64,000 nt of DNA from Trinickia symbiotica (GTDB lineage: Bacteria; Pseudomonadota; Gammaproteobacteria; Burkholderiales; Burkholderiaceae): the NCBI RefSeq assembly GCF_002934455.1, contig NZ_PTIR01000003.1:279132-343131 (forward strand). The letters are read 5' to 3'. Under the pieces are notes generated by a model, which saw only the letters and a list, made by a program, of their open reading frames with translations, was not told the DNA's origin and searched no databases. The stretch's first letter is position 1. The number at the start of each line of letters is the position of its first letter. Of this stretch, positions 37,220-46,694 are shown piece by piece. A program made the position numbers and the translations under genes.

Positions 37220-37744
37220 GACGCCCGCTCCTTCCCGTGTCGTCGACCTAATATCCAGTAACCGCTGCATCGGCGAGCGGCAGATGACTTCACTGCATGT
37301 CGGTTCCTAAAAATCGCCTCCAGCCCTGCTCGCCTTCAATCTTCGCCCTAAGCGATGGATGCGATCGAAACCATCATTCAAAAATGCTCTTGCGATCGCG
37401 ATTGCACTGACGAACGAGATCGCGAAGCGGGTCTTCTTGCATTCCAATGTAGAGCGTCTGAATACAAAGCCAGCCACTTAAGATCCATTGGACGCATCTT
37501 CCGGATACAAAAAATATTCAAACATTCCGGTTTACCCTAGGCTGCTCAGACACGACAGGCCTACGCCTCAGTGCTGGAGATAAGAACTGTCCTCCCCGCC
37601 GTTCAACGACGGCCAAGGTACGGGCGACCCCGCGCGACCGCATCGCACACTCGGTCGCTACATTCAAGCTCTCCAGCGCATGGTCAACGAAACAGAAGCC
37701 TTATTCAGATAAGTGACGAACCTGTGAGCGAAAAGGACCGGGAC
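37220..37744. other. Intergenic upstream of NCS1 permease
   Basis: No gene is seen. GAATACAAAG (about 37457) and GGATACAAAA (about 37502) repeat the TTGTATT-type half-site found at 3.5 and 34.8 kb, on the promoter side of the permease gene. Confidence 0.4.
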
Positions 37745-37954
37745 GATGCAGGTCCGGTCGCGATCCATGCGATCGGTCGCACCACGATTGTCATCGCACA
37801 CCGCCTGTCGACCGTACGCGCCCTGGACCGCATCCTCGTGTTCAATGCCGGCCGAATAGTGGAAGCTGGGACACACAGCGCATTGCTGCCCGCGATAGCA
37901 GCCACTATCGGAGTCTGTTTGAATGCCAAGCTGGCGAAATTTCGCCGCAGGTAA
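37745..37954 (+). pseudogene. C-terminal relic of an ABC exporter ATPase
   Basis: [42 protein letters not shown] is the end of an MsbA/HlyB-type ATPase domain, including the switch histidine in IAHRLS. No Walker A, signature or membrane domain precedes it. Residues after about 37900 no longer match. It is a stranded fragment with no transporter partner nearby. Confidence 0.75.
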
Positions 37955-38072
37955 CTGTGCGGACGTCTAAGTGATCGCGTTCAAGGACATCAATTCGAAC
38001 TGACTTGCAGCTCATCAAGCGACTTTCCCCCGCTGCCACTTGTCGTTGAATTCCTCGAACACGAGAACTCTG

Positions 38073-39296
38073 TCAAACCGTGATGACCGCGCGCCCGCGC
38101 TTGGCAGTCAGCGCGACGACTGCCAGTGCCAGTGGAAGAAACGACAGCCAGAGCACTGTGTTCCATCCATATGCGGCGAGCAGTCCGCCAGACAGGAAGG
38201 ACCCAAGGGCCGTCGCTCCGAAGACGAGAAAATCATTAAGCGATTGCACGCGCGCCTTTTCTTCCGGTCGATGGCATTCGAGCACGAGAGCCGACGCCCC
38301 GACAAAGCCGCAATTCCAACCCACCCCGAGGAAGATGAGTGTGGCCCAGAAATGAGCAACATCGACACCGAGCAAGCCGGTCGCCACCGATAGCGCCGTA
38401 AGCGCCAGTCCGGCCATAACCACCCTTAGTGCACCGAAGCGCGCGATCAGCCTACCCGTGAAAAAACCCGGCGCGTACATCGCGATGACGTGCCACTGAA
38501 TACCGAGATTCGACGATGTCTGCGATAAGCCGCAAATTTCCATCGCCAAAGGGGCAGCAGTCATGAGAAAGTTCATGAGAAGGTACGACACGACTGCGCA
38601 AATCACAGCCGTAACGAACCGCCCCTGGGTGACGATAACGGCAATCGGCCTGCCGCGTGCAACTGTTGCCACGGCCGGCTTGGGCAGACGGACACCTCGC
38701 AGCACGATTGCGGACAACGCAGCTACCGCGCCCTGCGCCAAGAAGGTCGCAGCAAAAGTGTACTGTGACCACATATTCATGGTCCAGGTGACGAGCTGAG
38801 GCCCGATCACACCCGCAAACACCCCACCTCCCATGACAAACGAAAGCGCCCGCGAGCGACGATCGTGAGGTACGCAATCAGCGGCTGCAAAACGAAAAGA
38901 AAGCACAACCGCAGCATATGCGCCGCCGAGGAACGTCGCACTGCAAAACAGCCAAAACGAGCCCAACACGACGGCCCAAGCTGCAAGCAAGCCCGCCAAC
39001 ACACCTAAGCCAGTTCCCACCATGAAGGCGACACGACGTCCGTAGCGTTGCGCGACAGCCCCCGCCGGCAAAGAGCTCGCAGCCATGCCGACGACGAAGA
39101 TGGATACAGGCAGGGTAGCCAGCGCATGACTGGGTGCAAATGCGTTTCCGACGATCGCGCCCGTTGCATAGATCACGGTCGAGTTCGCACCAGCCAGCGC
39201 CTGAGCGATTGTCAGCCTCGCGACGTTCCCGTTGGCATGCGCGTGAAGAAACGACAATGGAGCGCCATGCAAATTGCCGGGGTTTGCGTCTGACAT
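38073..39296 (-). CDS. MFS transporter
   Basis: The 407-residue protein has 12 predicted helices. GMAASSLPAGAVAQRYGRRVAFMVGTGLGVLAG carries the loop 2-3 motif (R-x-G-R-R), and the second half has FTGRLIARFGALRVVMAGLAL. RHPEEKARVQS-like CHRPEEKARVQSLNDF follows. It resembles sugar- or drug-efflux MFS proteins of the YnfM/Bcr type; the substrate cannot be read. It stands alone, 132 bases from the alcohol dehydrogenase gene on the same strand. Confidence 0.83.
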   Translation of the reverse strand: MSDANPGNLHGAPLSFLHAHANGNVARLTIAQALAGANSTVIYATGAIVGNAFAPSHALATLPVSIFVVGMAASSLPAGAVAQRYGRRVAFMVGTGLGVLAGLLAAWAVVLGSFWLFCSATFLGGAYAAVVLSFRFAAADCVPHDRRSRALSFVMGGGVFAGVIGPQLVTWTMNMWSQYTFAATFLAQGAVAALSAIVLRGVRLPKPAVATVARGRPIAVIVTQGRFVTAVICAVVSYLLMNFLMTAAPLAMEICGLSQTSSNLGIQWHVIAMYAPGFFTGRLIARFGALRVVMAGLALTALSVATGLLGVDVAHFWATLIFLGVGWNCGFVGASALVLECHRPEEKARVQSLNDFLVFGATALGSFLSGGLLAAYGWNTVLWLSFLPLALAVVALTAKRGRAVITV

Positions 39297-39428
39297 TGGG
39301 TCAAATCTGTTAATCGCGGCCTCGCCGCAGTTGAGAATCGATTTCGTCGAACAGGAGCGTTCGCTAAAGCGGGTGTTGTGTTTCGCAAAGGAATGGAGCT
39401 GCCAGCCGGGAGTAACGACGCCTAGGTC

Positions 39429-40463
39429 TCACTCGCTGCTGCCCATGACCAGGACCATCCGGAATCGCACGTCGCCACTCCTTACCCTCCGGTAGGCATC
39501 AAGTGCCATCTGCAATGGCATCGTCTCGATCATCGGGCGCACGCTCGTCAGGACACTGAAGTCCAACGCCCTTTCGCTCTGGTAGGGCGTGCCGGTCAGC
39601 GATCCCGCCACGCTCTTTTGTCCAACGACAAGCTGGCCGGTCGAGACCGACAGCGGGTCCTTGGCCACGCCCAACACCATCAGCCGGCCCTGGGGCGCCA
39701 GACCGCCCATCAGCTCCGATACCGTCTCTGCATTGCCGATCGTGGTCACGAGCGCCTGAGCGCCGCCCATCGCCTTGAGCTTTTCTGCGGCGTCCTCGAC
39801 ACGGGTGTCGATGTAGATATGCGCCCCCAGTTTCAGCGCGTCTTCCGCGATGTCCTGCCCTCTGCCGACCGCCACGACCTTGAAACCCATCTTGCGCGCG
39901 TACTGCAACGCCATGTGCCCCAAGCCGCCGATCCCCAAAACGGCCACGATGTCCCCAGGTTCGGCACCCGACTTTCTTAGCGCATTGAAGGTCGCAATAC
40001 CGGCGCACAGAATGGGCGCCGCCTCCTCGGAACTCAACTCGTCGGGAATGGAGACGAGACCCGTGCTGCGTGCCACCATCATTTCGGCGTAGCCGCCGTC
40101 GCAACTGGAGCCTACGATGGGCTGGTTCGTGCACAGCTGAAATTGCCCGCGCCGACATTGCTCACATGCGTTGCAATGGCCGCCGAGCCGGCCCACACCA
40201 ACTCGTTGCCCGACCGTCCAGCGCGCCGGAGTTCCTGGACCGACTGCAGCGATTCGGCCGACCACCTCGTGGCCAGGCACCCGGGGAGGCAGCACTGCCG
40301 GATCAACATTTTCAATCGTGCCGGCATCGGCACCGCAAATGCCGCAGGCTTCGACCTCGATCAACACTTCGCCCTCGCCCGGCGACGGGGTCGCGCGCTC
40401 AACCAGTTCCAACATGCCAGGTTTCGTCACCTGCATGGCTCGATAGGTTTTTCTCATGCTCAT
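39429..40463 (-). CDS. Zinc-dependent medium-chain alcohol dehydrogenase
   Basis: The MDR enzyme has 344 residues. The catalytic-zinc cysteine is in EACGICGADAGT with PGHEVVGRI, the four structural-zinc cysteines in HCNACEQCRRGQFQLC, and the NAD(P) loop is GIGGLGHMALQYARKMG. It is close to the propanol-preferring/AdhA-type alcohol dehydrogenases. An alternative ATG two codons in (40457) is equally possible. It is divergent from a LysR regulator 250 bases away that may control it. Confidence 0.87.
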   Translation of the reverse strand: MSMRKTYRAMQVTKPGMLELVERATPSPGEGEVLIEVEACGICGADAGTIENVDPAVLPPRVPGHEVVGRIAAVGPGTPARWTVGQRVGVGRLGGHCNACEQCRRGQFQLCTNQPIVGSSCDGGYAEMMVARSTGLVSIPDELSSEEAAPILCAGIATFNALRKSGAEPGDIVAVLGIGGLGHMALQYARKMGFKVVAVGRGQDIAEDALKLGAHIYIDTRVEDAAEKLKAMGGAQALVTTIGNAETVSELMGGLAPQGRLMVLGVAKDPLSVSTGQLVVGQKSVAGSLTGTPYQSERALDFSVLTSVRPMIETMPLQMALDAYRRVRSGDVRFRMVLVMGSSE

Positions 40464-40681
40464 CGGTCACAAGTCAGTCATAGGGACAAAGATCGCATGC
40501 TGCCTTCCGTCAGCGTTCCGGCTTCAAGTCGTTTCCCGGCCCCGCTGGGCAACTATCGTACTTACCCCCTGCTGGCAGCATCGATGGCGCCCACCAACAT
40601 CTGATGTCACGAGGAGAGCTATCGTCGACCTTCGGCTTCAGCGGAATTCTTCTCCGATTCGATTCCACTGCCAAACGAGAT

Positions 40682-40710
40682 AAAGTTTCACTCATTGAAA
40701 GAAAAACTTT
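40682..40710. promoter_or_regulatory. Inverted repeat AAAGTTT-N15-AAACTTT before LysR gene
   Basis: Perfect 7-base arms end immediately before the LysR start codon region. Such a position suits autorepression. It also lies in the divergent promoter with the alcohol dehydrogenase. Confidence 0.35.
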
Positions 40711-40716
40711 GTGTCC

Positions 40717-41634
40717 ATGAAAACACCTGTTCATCTAAATGCATTGCGTGCATTCGAGGCGAGCGCGCGCCACCAGAGCTTTTCGGCGGCCGCGGTCGAA
40801 CTGCACGTCACTCCTGCGGCAGTCGGCCAACTAGTACGCGCACTGGAGCAATGGTTGGGAACCCCTCTGTTCCATCGCGGAACCGGCGGTCGAGTTCGAC
40901 TTGTCCCCAGTGAGGCAGCGGAACGAGCGTTGCCGGATATCCGGGCGGGGTTCGATCTACTTGCCTTGGGCTTGGAAAGACTCAGGGAGGGATCGACTAG
41001 CGGCGTTCTCACCGTAGCCATCAGCCCCTCCTTCGCCGCCAAGTGGTTGCTACCGCGAATTGAACGATTTCAAACCGCCTGGCCAGACACAGACGTACGC
41101 CTGGACACAAACCTTAAACCGGTGGATTTCGTTGCGCATCGAATCGATATCGGCGTGCGCTACGGCACGGGAAACTGGCCAGGACTGAGGGCGGACAAGC
41201 TGATGGACGAGGAAGTCTATCCAGTTTGTTCGCCCGGCCTGCTCCGCAAACATGGGCGCTTGCAGAAGCCGACTGACCTGGCCCGCCAAACGTTGATCCA
41301 CGATTTGTCGATGGATAGCCACACGGCTTTTCCGACTTGGGACGCCTGGCTGCAACGGGTGGGGGTGACGAATGTTCGTTCACGACGCGGCATGAAAATC
41401 AACAATTCAGCCGCCGTTCTGCAGGCGGCGATCGAAGGGCAAGGTGTCGCGCTCGCGCGCAGCGTAATGGCGCACGATGACGTAGCAACTGGGCGCCTCG
41501 TCCGGCTGTTTCCGAAAATCAGATTTGCCTCGCCCTTGGCTTACTACGTCATATATCGGGCCGAGGCGTCCACGCAGCCAAGGCTCGTCGCGTTTCGCGA
41601 TTGGTTGCTCAGCGAGGCGGCAGCGCCGGTCTAA
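40717..41634 (+). CDS. LysR-family regulator (GcvA-like)
   Basis: A DNA-binding activator/repressor type of 305 residues. The N-terminal helix-turn-helix is LNALRAFEASARHQSFSAAAVELHVTPAAVGQLVRALEQWLG. A two-lobed effector domain from about 93 includes FAAKWLLPRIERFQTAWPDTDVRLDT, and AAVLQAAIEGQGVALARSVMA is near the end, the GcvA/AmpR branch pattern. A GTG two codons upstream (40711) could also start it. Divergent from the alcohol dehydrogenase gene. Confidence 0.88.
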   Translation: MKTPVHLNALRAFEASARHQSFSAAAVELHVTPAAVGQLVRALEQWLGTPLFHRGTGGRVRLVPSEAAERALPDIRAGFDLLALGLERLREGSTSGVLTVAISPSFAAKWLLPRIERFQTAWPDTDVRLDTNLKPVDFVAHRIDIGVRYGTGNWPGLRADKLMDEEVYPVCSPGLLRKHGRLQKPTDLARQTLIHDLSMDSHTAFPTWDAWLQRVGVTNVRSRRGMKINNSAAVLQAAIEGQGVALARSVMAHDDVATGRLVRLFPKIRFASPLAYYVIYRAEASTQPRLVAFRDWLLSEAAAPV

Positions 41635-41946
41635 CAAACGGTAACATCACTGCGCCAATGATACTTTGCAGGCCCCGACGTCCAATCGAAGGAAGTTGGT
41701 ACGTTACGTTTCTGAAGATGCAAGTAGATGGCACTCCGCTCGAACCGATGGTCGAACCATATATAACTTCCGGCGGCAACCCTGGTCGTCCCATTGGTGC
41801 CATTCGTCAATCGTCCAGCCCGTACGGACGATAGGGCTGTAAGGACGATGGCTCATTTTGCCAGGCAGCTCCAAGCATAACGGCGCGCACATCTACCCGG
41901 GCAGAACTTCCCCAGCTCGCAGCCGAGCGGCAATTCGTAGTACTGG
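41635..41946. other. Intergenic between convergent LysR and ETF-QO genes
   Basis: About 310 bases with no gene and no clear strong terminator. Confidence 0.4.
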
Positions 41947-43617
41947 CTACATATTGGGATAATTTGGGCCGCCGCCACCTTCCGGCGTGACCCACACGAC
42001 GTTCTGCGTCGGGTCCTTGATGTCGCAGGTCTTGCAGTGCACGCAGTTCTGTGCGTTGATGACGAGGCGATCACTGCCGTCGTCGTTCTTCACGAACTCG
42101 TACACCGCCGCCGGGCAGAAACGCCCCTCCGGCCCCGCGTACGTACGCAGGTTCACGTTCACCGGCGCGCTCGCATCCTTCAGCGTCAGGTGCGCCGGCT
42201 GGTTCTCCTCGTGGTTCGTGTTCGAGATGAACACGGACGACAGCCGGTCGAACGTCAGCTTTCCGTCCGGTTTCGGATACTCAATCGGCGTGCATTGCGA
42301 CGCCGGCATCAGCATTTCGTGATCCGCGTGCTTGTGGTGCAGCGTCCACGGCACCTTGCCGCCCATCACCTTCTGCTCGAGCCCGACCATCAGCGTGCCG
42401 AGGTACAGGCCCTTCGCCATCCACTGCTTGAAGTTGCGTGCGCGGTACAGCTCCGTGTACAGCCACGATTGCTTGAACGCGTCCGGGTACGCGTTGAGCT
42501 CGTCGCTCTGGCGGCCGGCCTGTACCGCGTCGAATGCCGCATCGGCCGCCAGCATACCGGTCTTGATCGCCGCGTGGCTGCCCTTGATCCGCGACGCGTT
42601 CAGGAAGCCCGCGTCGTCGCCGATCAGCGCGCCGCCCGGGAACACCGTCTTCGGCAGCGACATCAGGCCGCCCGCCGTGATTGCGCGCGCGCCGTACGAC
42701 ACGCGCTTGCCGCCTTCGAGAAACGCGCGGATCGACGGATGCGTCTTGTAGCGCTGGAATTCCTCGAACGGCGACAGATACGGGTTCGTGTAGCCGAGGC
42801 CGACCACGAAGCCGACCACGACCTGGTTGTTGTCCATGTGATACAGGAACGAGCCGCCGTACGTATCGGACTTCAGCGGCCAGCCGGCCGTGTGGATCAC
42901 GAGGCCCGGCTTATGCTTCGCGGGATCGATTCCCCACAGTTCCTTGATGCCGATCCCGTATGCCTGCGGATCGGCGTTCGCGTCGAGCTTGAACTTCGAG
43001 ATCAGCTGACGGCCCAGATGGCCGCGGCAGCCTTCGGCGAACAGCGTGTACTTCGCGTGCAGCTCCATGCCGAGCTGGAAGTTCTCGGTCGGCTCGCCGT
43101 CCTTGCCGACACCCATGTTGCCGGTGGCGACGCCCTTCACCGAGCCGTCGTCGTTGTATAGAATCTCGGCAGCCGGAAAGCCGGGGAAGATCTCGACGCC
43201 GAGCGCCTCAGCTTGTTGCGCAAGCCAGCGCGTGACGTTGCCCAGCGAGATCACGTAGTTGCCGTGGTTCTTGAAGTTGTCCGGAAGCGCCCAGTTCGGC
43301 GTCGAGATCGCGCTTTTCTCCGACAGGAACAGGAAGCGGTCTTCGGTCACCTCTACCGTGAGCGGCGCGCCGCGCGCCTTCCAGTCGGGGAACAGCTCGG
43401 TGAGCGCGCGCGGGTCCATTACCGCGCCCGACAGAATATGCGCGCCTATCTCGGAACCCTTCTCGAGCACGCACACGCCCATCTCGGTGCCTTTCTCGGC
43501 AGCCCGCTGCTTGAGCCGTATCGCCGCCGACAGCCCCGCGGGGCCGCCGCCGACGATCACGACGTCGTATTCCATCGAGTCCCGCCCATTCTGCGCGGAT
43601 GCAAGTTGAGAGTTCAT
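41947..43617 (-). CDS. Electron-transfer flavoprotein:ubiquinone oxidoreductase
   Basis: The membrane-associated flavoprotein passes electrons from reduced ETF to ubiquinone. The 556 residues begin with the FAD motif YDVVIVGGGPAGLSAAIRLKQ at about residue 15. GAHILSGAVMDPRAL and FAEGCRGHLGRQL follow. The C-terminal [4Fe-4S] ferredoxin-like domain shows GRFCPAAVYEF, NCVHCKTCDIKDPTQNVVW and the classic PNYPNM end. Length is normal for ETF-QO (about 550-560). The ATG at 43617 is used. Third positions are markedly richer in G/C than in neighbours. It is divergent from the DAO-etfBA genes. Confidence 0.95.
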   Translation of the reverse strand: MNSQLASAQNGRDSMEYDVVIVGGGPAGLSAAIRLKQRAAEKGTEMGVCVLEKGSEIGAHILSGAVMDPRALTELFPDWKARGAPLTVEVTEDRFLFLSEKSAISTPNWALPDNFKNHGNYVISLGNVTRWLAQQAEALGVEIFPGFPAAEILYNDDGSVKGVATGNMGVGKDGEPTENFQLGMELHAKYTLFAEGCRGHLGRQLISKFKLDANADPQAYGIGIKELWGIDPAKHKPGLVIHTAGWPLKSDTYGGSFLYHMDNNQVVVGFVVGLGYTNPYLSPFEEFQRYKTHPSIRAFLEGGKRVSYGARAITAGGLMSLPKTVFPGGALIGDDAGFLNASRIKGSHAAIKTGMLAADAAFDAVQAGRQSDELNAYPDAFKQSWLYTELYRARNFKQWMAKGLYLGTLMVGLEQKVMGGKVPWTLHHKHADHEMLMPASQCTPIEYPKPDGKLTFDRLSSVFISNTNHEENQPAHLTLKDASAPVNVNLRTYAGPEGRFCPAAVYEFVKNDDGSDRLVINAQNCVHCKTCDIKDPTQNVVWVTPEGGGGPNYPNM

Positions 43618-43718
43618 GCTCGAAACATTCTTTGTAAAGGTTATTCTCAGCGTACCGGCTTTGAACTCGAATGGTGCTCGCATAAGCAAAGCTTATGGAA
43701 CACAAACTGGCGGTGCTG

Positions 43719-43910
43719 CTAGCCTCGCCCACCGCTAAAATAATAAGCACATGAGGCAATGAGCATTGCGAGTCCGACCACCTCTGAAATCACTGCCGCG
43801 CGCGGCGGTGACAGGAAAAGCTGCAATAAACGTCGCGCGGCCAAGCAACTTAACAAAGCGATCGCGATCGCCGCCATCGCCACGAAAGCACCTCTTTCGA
43901 TCTCTTGCAT
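43719..43910 (-). CDS. Small two-helix membrane protein
   Basis: The 63-residue product begins MQEIERGAFVAM. Two hydrophobic stretches (FVAMAAIAIALLSCL about 9-23 and VVGLAMLIASCAYYF about 44-58) are separated by RRLLQLFLSPPRAAV. GGGGGAG lies close before the ATG at 43910. No family recognised. It is upstream of ETF-QO on the same strand, so it could be cotranscribed, but conservation is untested. Confidence 0.45.
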   Translation of the reverse strand: MQEIERGAFVAMAAIAIALLSCLAARRLLQLFLSPPRAAVISEVVGLAMLIASCAYYFSGGRG

Positions 43911-44089
43911 CTGGACTCCCCCGCCCGAGTGCATGTTAGAGCGCCATACTGCCACGCATCAGAGTGCTTCTATCACCTCACTCGCACCTGATCTCCAACT
44001 TATGGGCGATTAACAGAATCGCTTATGCAAACGTTGAGTTCCGCATTGGAGCGCAGACTGGGCGCATCAATCTGACAAAGGGTGCGTCC

Positions 44090-45277
44090 GTGAACAAGTA
44101 CGATGTTGTCGTGATAGGTGCGGGTGTGCTCGGGACCTCGGTAGCCTTCCACCTGTCAAAGCTCGACGCAAAGCAGGTGCTGGTACTCGACCGGGCGACG
44201 ATCGGCGCTGGCACAACGTCTCAGTCGTCCGGAATCCTGCGTACGCACTATTCGGTGAAAGAAAACGTCGAACTGGCGCGCAAGTCCTGGTCGGTGTTCA
44301 ACGACTTCGCCAACTATCTCGGAGATGACGAAGCGTCGTGCGGCCTCGTCAAATGCGGCTACATGATCGTCGCCAGCGACGATGACAAGCTTGAACCGCT
44401 GCGCGCATCGCTTGATCAGCAGAAACAGCAGGGTATTCCGCTCGAACTGCTCGACGCGCGCGAAGCACAAGAACTCATGCCGATCGCGACCTTCGACGAC
44501 GCTGCGCTCATCGGCTTTGAACCAGAAGCCGGTTTCGCCGACGCCTATCTCACGGCGACCGGTTTTGCGCGCGCCGCGCGTCGCGGCGGCGTGACGATCC
44601 GCGAAAACGTCGCCGTCAACAAGTTGCTGATCGAAAACGGAAAAGTGGTCGGCGTATCGACCAGCGCCGGCGATTTCGCGGCCGGCATCGTCATCAGCAC
44701 GCAAAACATTTGGACGCCGGAACTCGCCGGCTGGACGGGCAAGGCGCTGCCGATCGCCCCGGAGCGTCACGCGGTACTTGCGCTCGAATGTACTGAAGCA
44801 CCCTACACATTCACGATGCCCGTCTTTAAGGACCTCGCGTCGGAAGGCATGCTCTATTACCGCAGCTACGGCGGCAACCAGATGCTGGTTAGCGAAGGCG
44901 TGGTCGGAGAAAAACTGAACACTGCCGACACGGAACAGGGTGACATTCCGATGGATTACATCGTCGACGTCGGCGCGCAAGTCGCGGAGCGGTTTCCCGC
45001 CTACGAGACTGCGGGCATCGCGTCGTCGTGGACGGGCGTGTACGACGTGACCCCGGACTGGAATCCGGTGCTCGGTGCGTTGCCGGGCATCGAAGGTCTG
45101 GTCGTGGGCTACGGCTTCTCGGGTCACGGCTTCAAGCTCTCGCCGACGGTCGGCAAGATCCTCGCGCAGTACGCGCTCGGTCTGCAGACGGATGTATCGC
45201 TTGAACCGTATTCGATCGAACGCTTCGCAACCGGCAAGCTACTGACCGGCAAGTATGGGCTCGGCGCCGTCTCCTGA
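44090..45277 (+). CDS. FAD-dependent oxidoreductase of the DAO family (amine/imino-acid dehydrogenase)
   Basis: The flavoenzyme has 395 residues. The Rossmann FAD motif is YDVVVIGAGVLGTSVAFHLSK at the start, followed by the STS-type GTTSQSSGILRTHYS and the late GLVVGYGFSGHGFKLSPTVGK block of sarcosine oxidase-beta/glycine-oxidase-like enzymes. The GTG at 44090 is chosen: AAGGG is seven bases upstream and the motif begins six residues in. A start at 43964 would add unconserved residues. Adjacent etfBA and ETF-QO genes imply that it hands electrons to ETF, so it acts as a dehydrogenase on an N-methyl amine or D-/imino acid. Substrate unknown. Confidence 0.87.
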   Translation: MNKYDVVVIGAGVLGTSVAFHLSKLDAKQVLVLDRATIGAGTTSQSSGILRTHYSVKENVELARKSWSVFNDFANYLGDDEASCGLVKCGYMIVASDDDKLEPLRASLDQQKQQGIPLELLDAREAQELMPIATFDDAALIGFEPEAGFADAYLTATGFARAARRGGVTIRENVAVNKLLIENGKVVGVSTSAGDFAAGIVISTQNIWTPELAGWTGKALPIAPERHAVLALECTEAPYTFTMPVFKDLASEGMLYYRSYGGNQMLVSEGVVGEKLNTADTEQGDIPMDYIVDVGAQVAERFPAYETAGIASSWTGVYDVTPDWNPVLGALPGIEGLVVGYGFSGHGFKLSPTVGKILAQYALGLQTDVSLEPYSIERFATGKLLTGKYGLGAVS

Positions 45278-45917
45278 CGCGAACGCACCGGCCGGCCTTG
45301 CGATCCGGCCGCTCACATCATTCGCATCGCAACCTTGGCGCAACGGCGGCGGAACCATGCGGATGCTCGCGCAGGATGTCGACGGCGGCTGGCGCATCAG
45401 TCTCGCGGATGTCGAACGCGACGGTCCATACTCGCGGTTCGCCGGCATGACCCGCGTGTCGCTTGTGATAGAAGGTGCAGGCGTCACACTAGACGACGGC
45501 ACGATGCGCGTCGAACTGCGACCCGGTCGCCCTTCCGAATACGACGGGGGCGCCACCTGGCACGCCACCTTGCGCGACGGCCCTGTCGTCAAGCTCAACG
45601 CGATGGCCGCGCGCGGGCGATACCGGGCGCGCATCACGCCGCTCTACGAAGCGGCGCATGTGCAGACCGGGTGCTTCGCGCTTGTTGTGACGCTGCGCGC
45701 CAGTTGCATCGTTTGCGCGACAGACAGCACAGATGCGATTGTTCTTGACGCTGTGCACGTCGCGTCGCGAATCGCCGACGGCCCTGCGCTCGATATTGCG
45801 CCGTCGAATATCAAAGACGACGGCAAAGTGTCAATCGAAGCATCACCAGATGCGCCTGCACCATACGGCGCGCTTGTCATCATCGAAGCCGTGTCAGGCG
45901 GCCGGCGCGGACGCTGA
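45255..45917 (+). CDS. HutD/Ves-family protein
   Basis: The 220-residue bicupin follows the HutD pattern: PWRNGGGTMRMLAQ near residue 29, WRISLADVERDGPYSRFAGMTRVSLVIEGAGVTLDD and PWRPSEYDGG-like GRPSEYDGGATWHATLRDGPVVKLNAM. HutD proteins accompany histidine utilisation and some amine catabolic genes; one proposed role is limiting pathway flux by binding a metabolite (family knowledge, not fully settled). The start overlaps the DAO gene by 23 bases, showing tight translational linkage. No other hut gene is here. Confidence 0.85.
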   Translation: MGSAPSPDANAPAGLAIRPLTSFASQPWRNGGGTMRMLAQDVDGGWRISLADVERDGPYSRFAGMTRVSLVIEGAGVTLDDGTMRVELRPGRPSEYDGGATWHATLRDGPVVKLNAMAARGRYRARITPLYEAAHVQTGCFALVVTLRASCIVCATDSTDAIVLDAVHVASRIADGPALDIAPSNIKDDGKVSIEASPDAPAPYGALVIIEAVSGGRRGR

Positions 45918-45944
45918 CTCTCTCCCGAGCAAAGGAAAGCAAGC

Positions 45945-46694
45945 ATGAAGATCATGACTGCAGTTAAACGTGTTGTCGATTACAACGTGAAGGTTCGCGT
46001 GAATGCAGACCAGACGGGCGTCGATATCGACAGCGTGAAGATGTCGATGAATCCGTTCGACGAAATCGCCGTCGAAGCGGCGACGCGCTTGAAGGAAGCC
46101 GGCCACGCTAGCGACGTCATCGCAGTAACCTGCGGCCCGGCACAGAGCGTGGAAACGCTGCGCACGGCGCTCGCCATCGGCGCGGACCGCGCGCTGCACA
46201 TTCAGACAGACGTTGAGTTGCAACCGCTTGCGATCGCGAAACTGCTGAAGGCAGCAGTCGAACGCGAGCAGCCGCAGATGGTCATTCTTGGTAAGCAGGC
46301 CATCGACGACGACGCCGGACAGACAGGCCAACTGCTCGCCGCGCTGCTCGACTGGCCGCAGGCAACGTTTGCGAGCGCCATCGAAATTCAGGGCAATACA
46401 GCAACCGTCACGCGTGAAGTGGACGGCGGCTTCGAAGTGATCGAGCTGGACCTGCCGGCTGTCGTGACAACCGATCTGCGCCTGAACGAGCCGCGCTACG
46501 TGACGCTGCCCAGCATCGTCACTGCGAGAAAAAAGCCGGTAGGTATGCTCACGCCGGCCGAACTCGGGGTCGATCCGGCGCCGCGTCTGAAGACGTTGAA
46601 AGTCGTCGAGCCGGCAGCGCGCAAGGCCGGCGTGCGCGTTCCTGACGTCGCCACGCTGATTGACAAACTCAGAAACGAAGCGAAGGTAATCTGA
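45945..46694 (+). CDS. etfB: Electron transfer flavoprotein subunit beta
   Basis: AMP-binding ETF subunit, 249 residues. [22 protein letters not shown] opens it. [17 protein letters not shown] follows, then the signature [32 protein letters not shown] and the tail [24 protein letters not shown] precedes the ATG. It forms the ETF heterodimer with EtfA, whose ATG follows its stop directly. Confidence 0.95.
   Translation: MKIMTAVKRVVDYNVKVRVNADQTGVDIDSVKMSMNPFDEIAVEAATRLKEAGHASDVIAVTCGPAQSVETLRTALAIGADRALHIQTDVELQPLAIAKLLKAAVEREQPQMVILGKQAIDDDAGQTGQLLAALLDWPQATFASAIEIQGNTATVTREVDGGFEVIELDLPAVVTTDLRLNEPRYVTLPSIVTARKKPVGMLTPAELGVDPAPRLKTLKVVEPAARKAGVRVPDVATLIDKLRNEAKVI

Noticed and set aside
42037..43161. 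374-codon plus-strand open frame
   Set aside because: Antisense to ETF-QO, composed largely of R, V and H, no recognisable motif.
44156..45127. 323-codon minus-strand open frame
   Set aside because: Antisense to the DAO gene; no motif and no ribosome-binding site.
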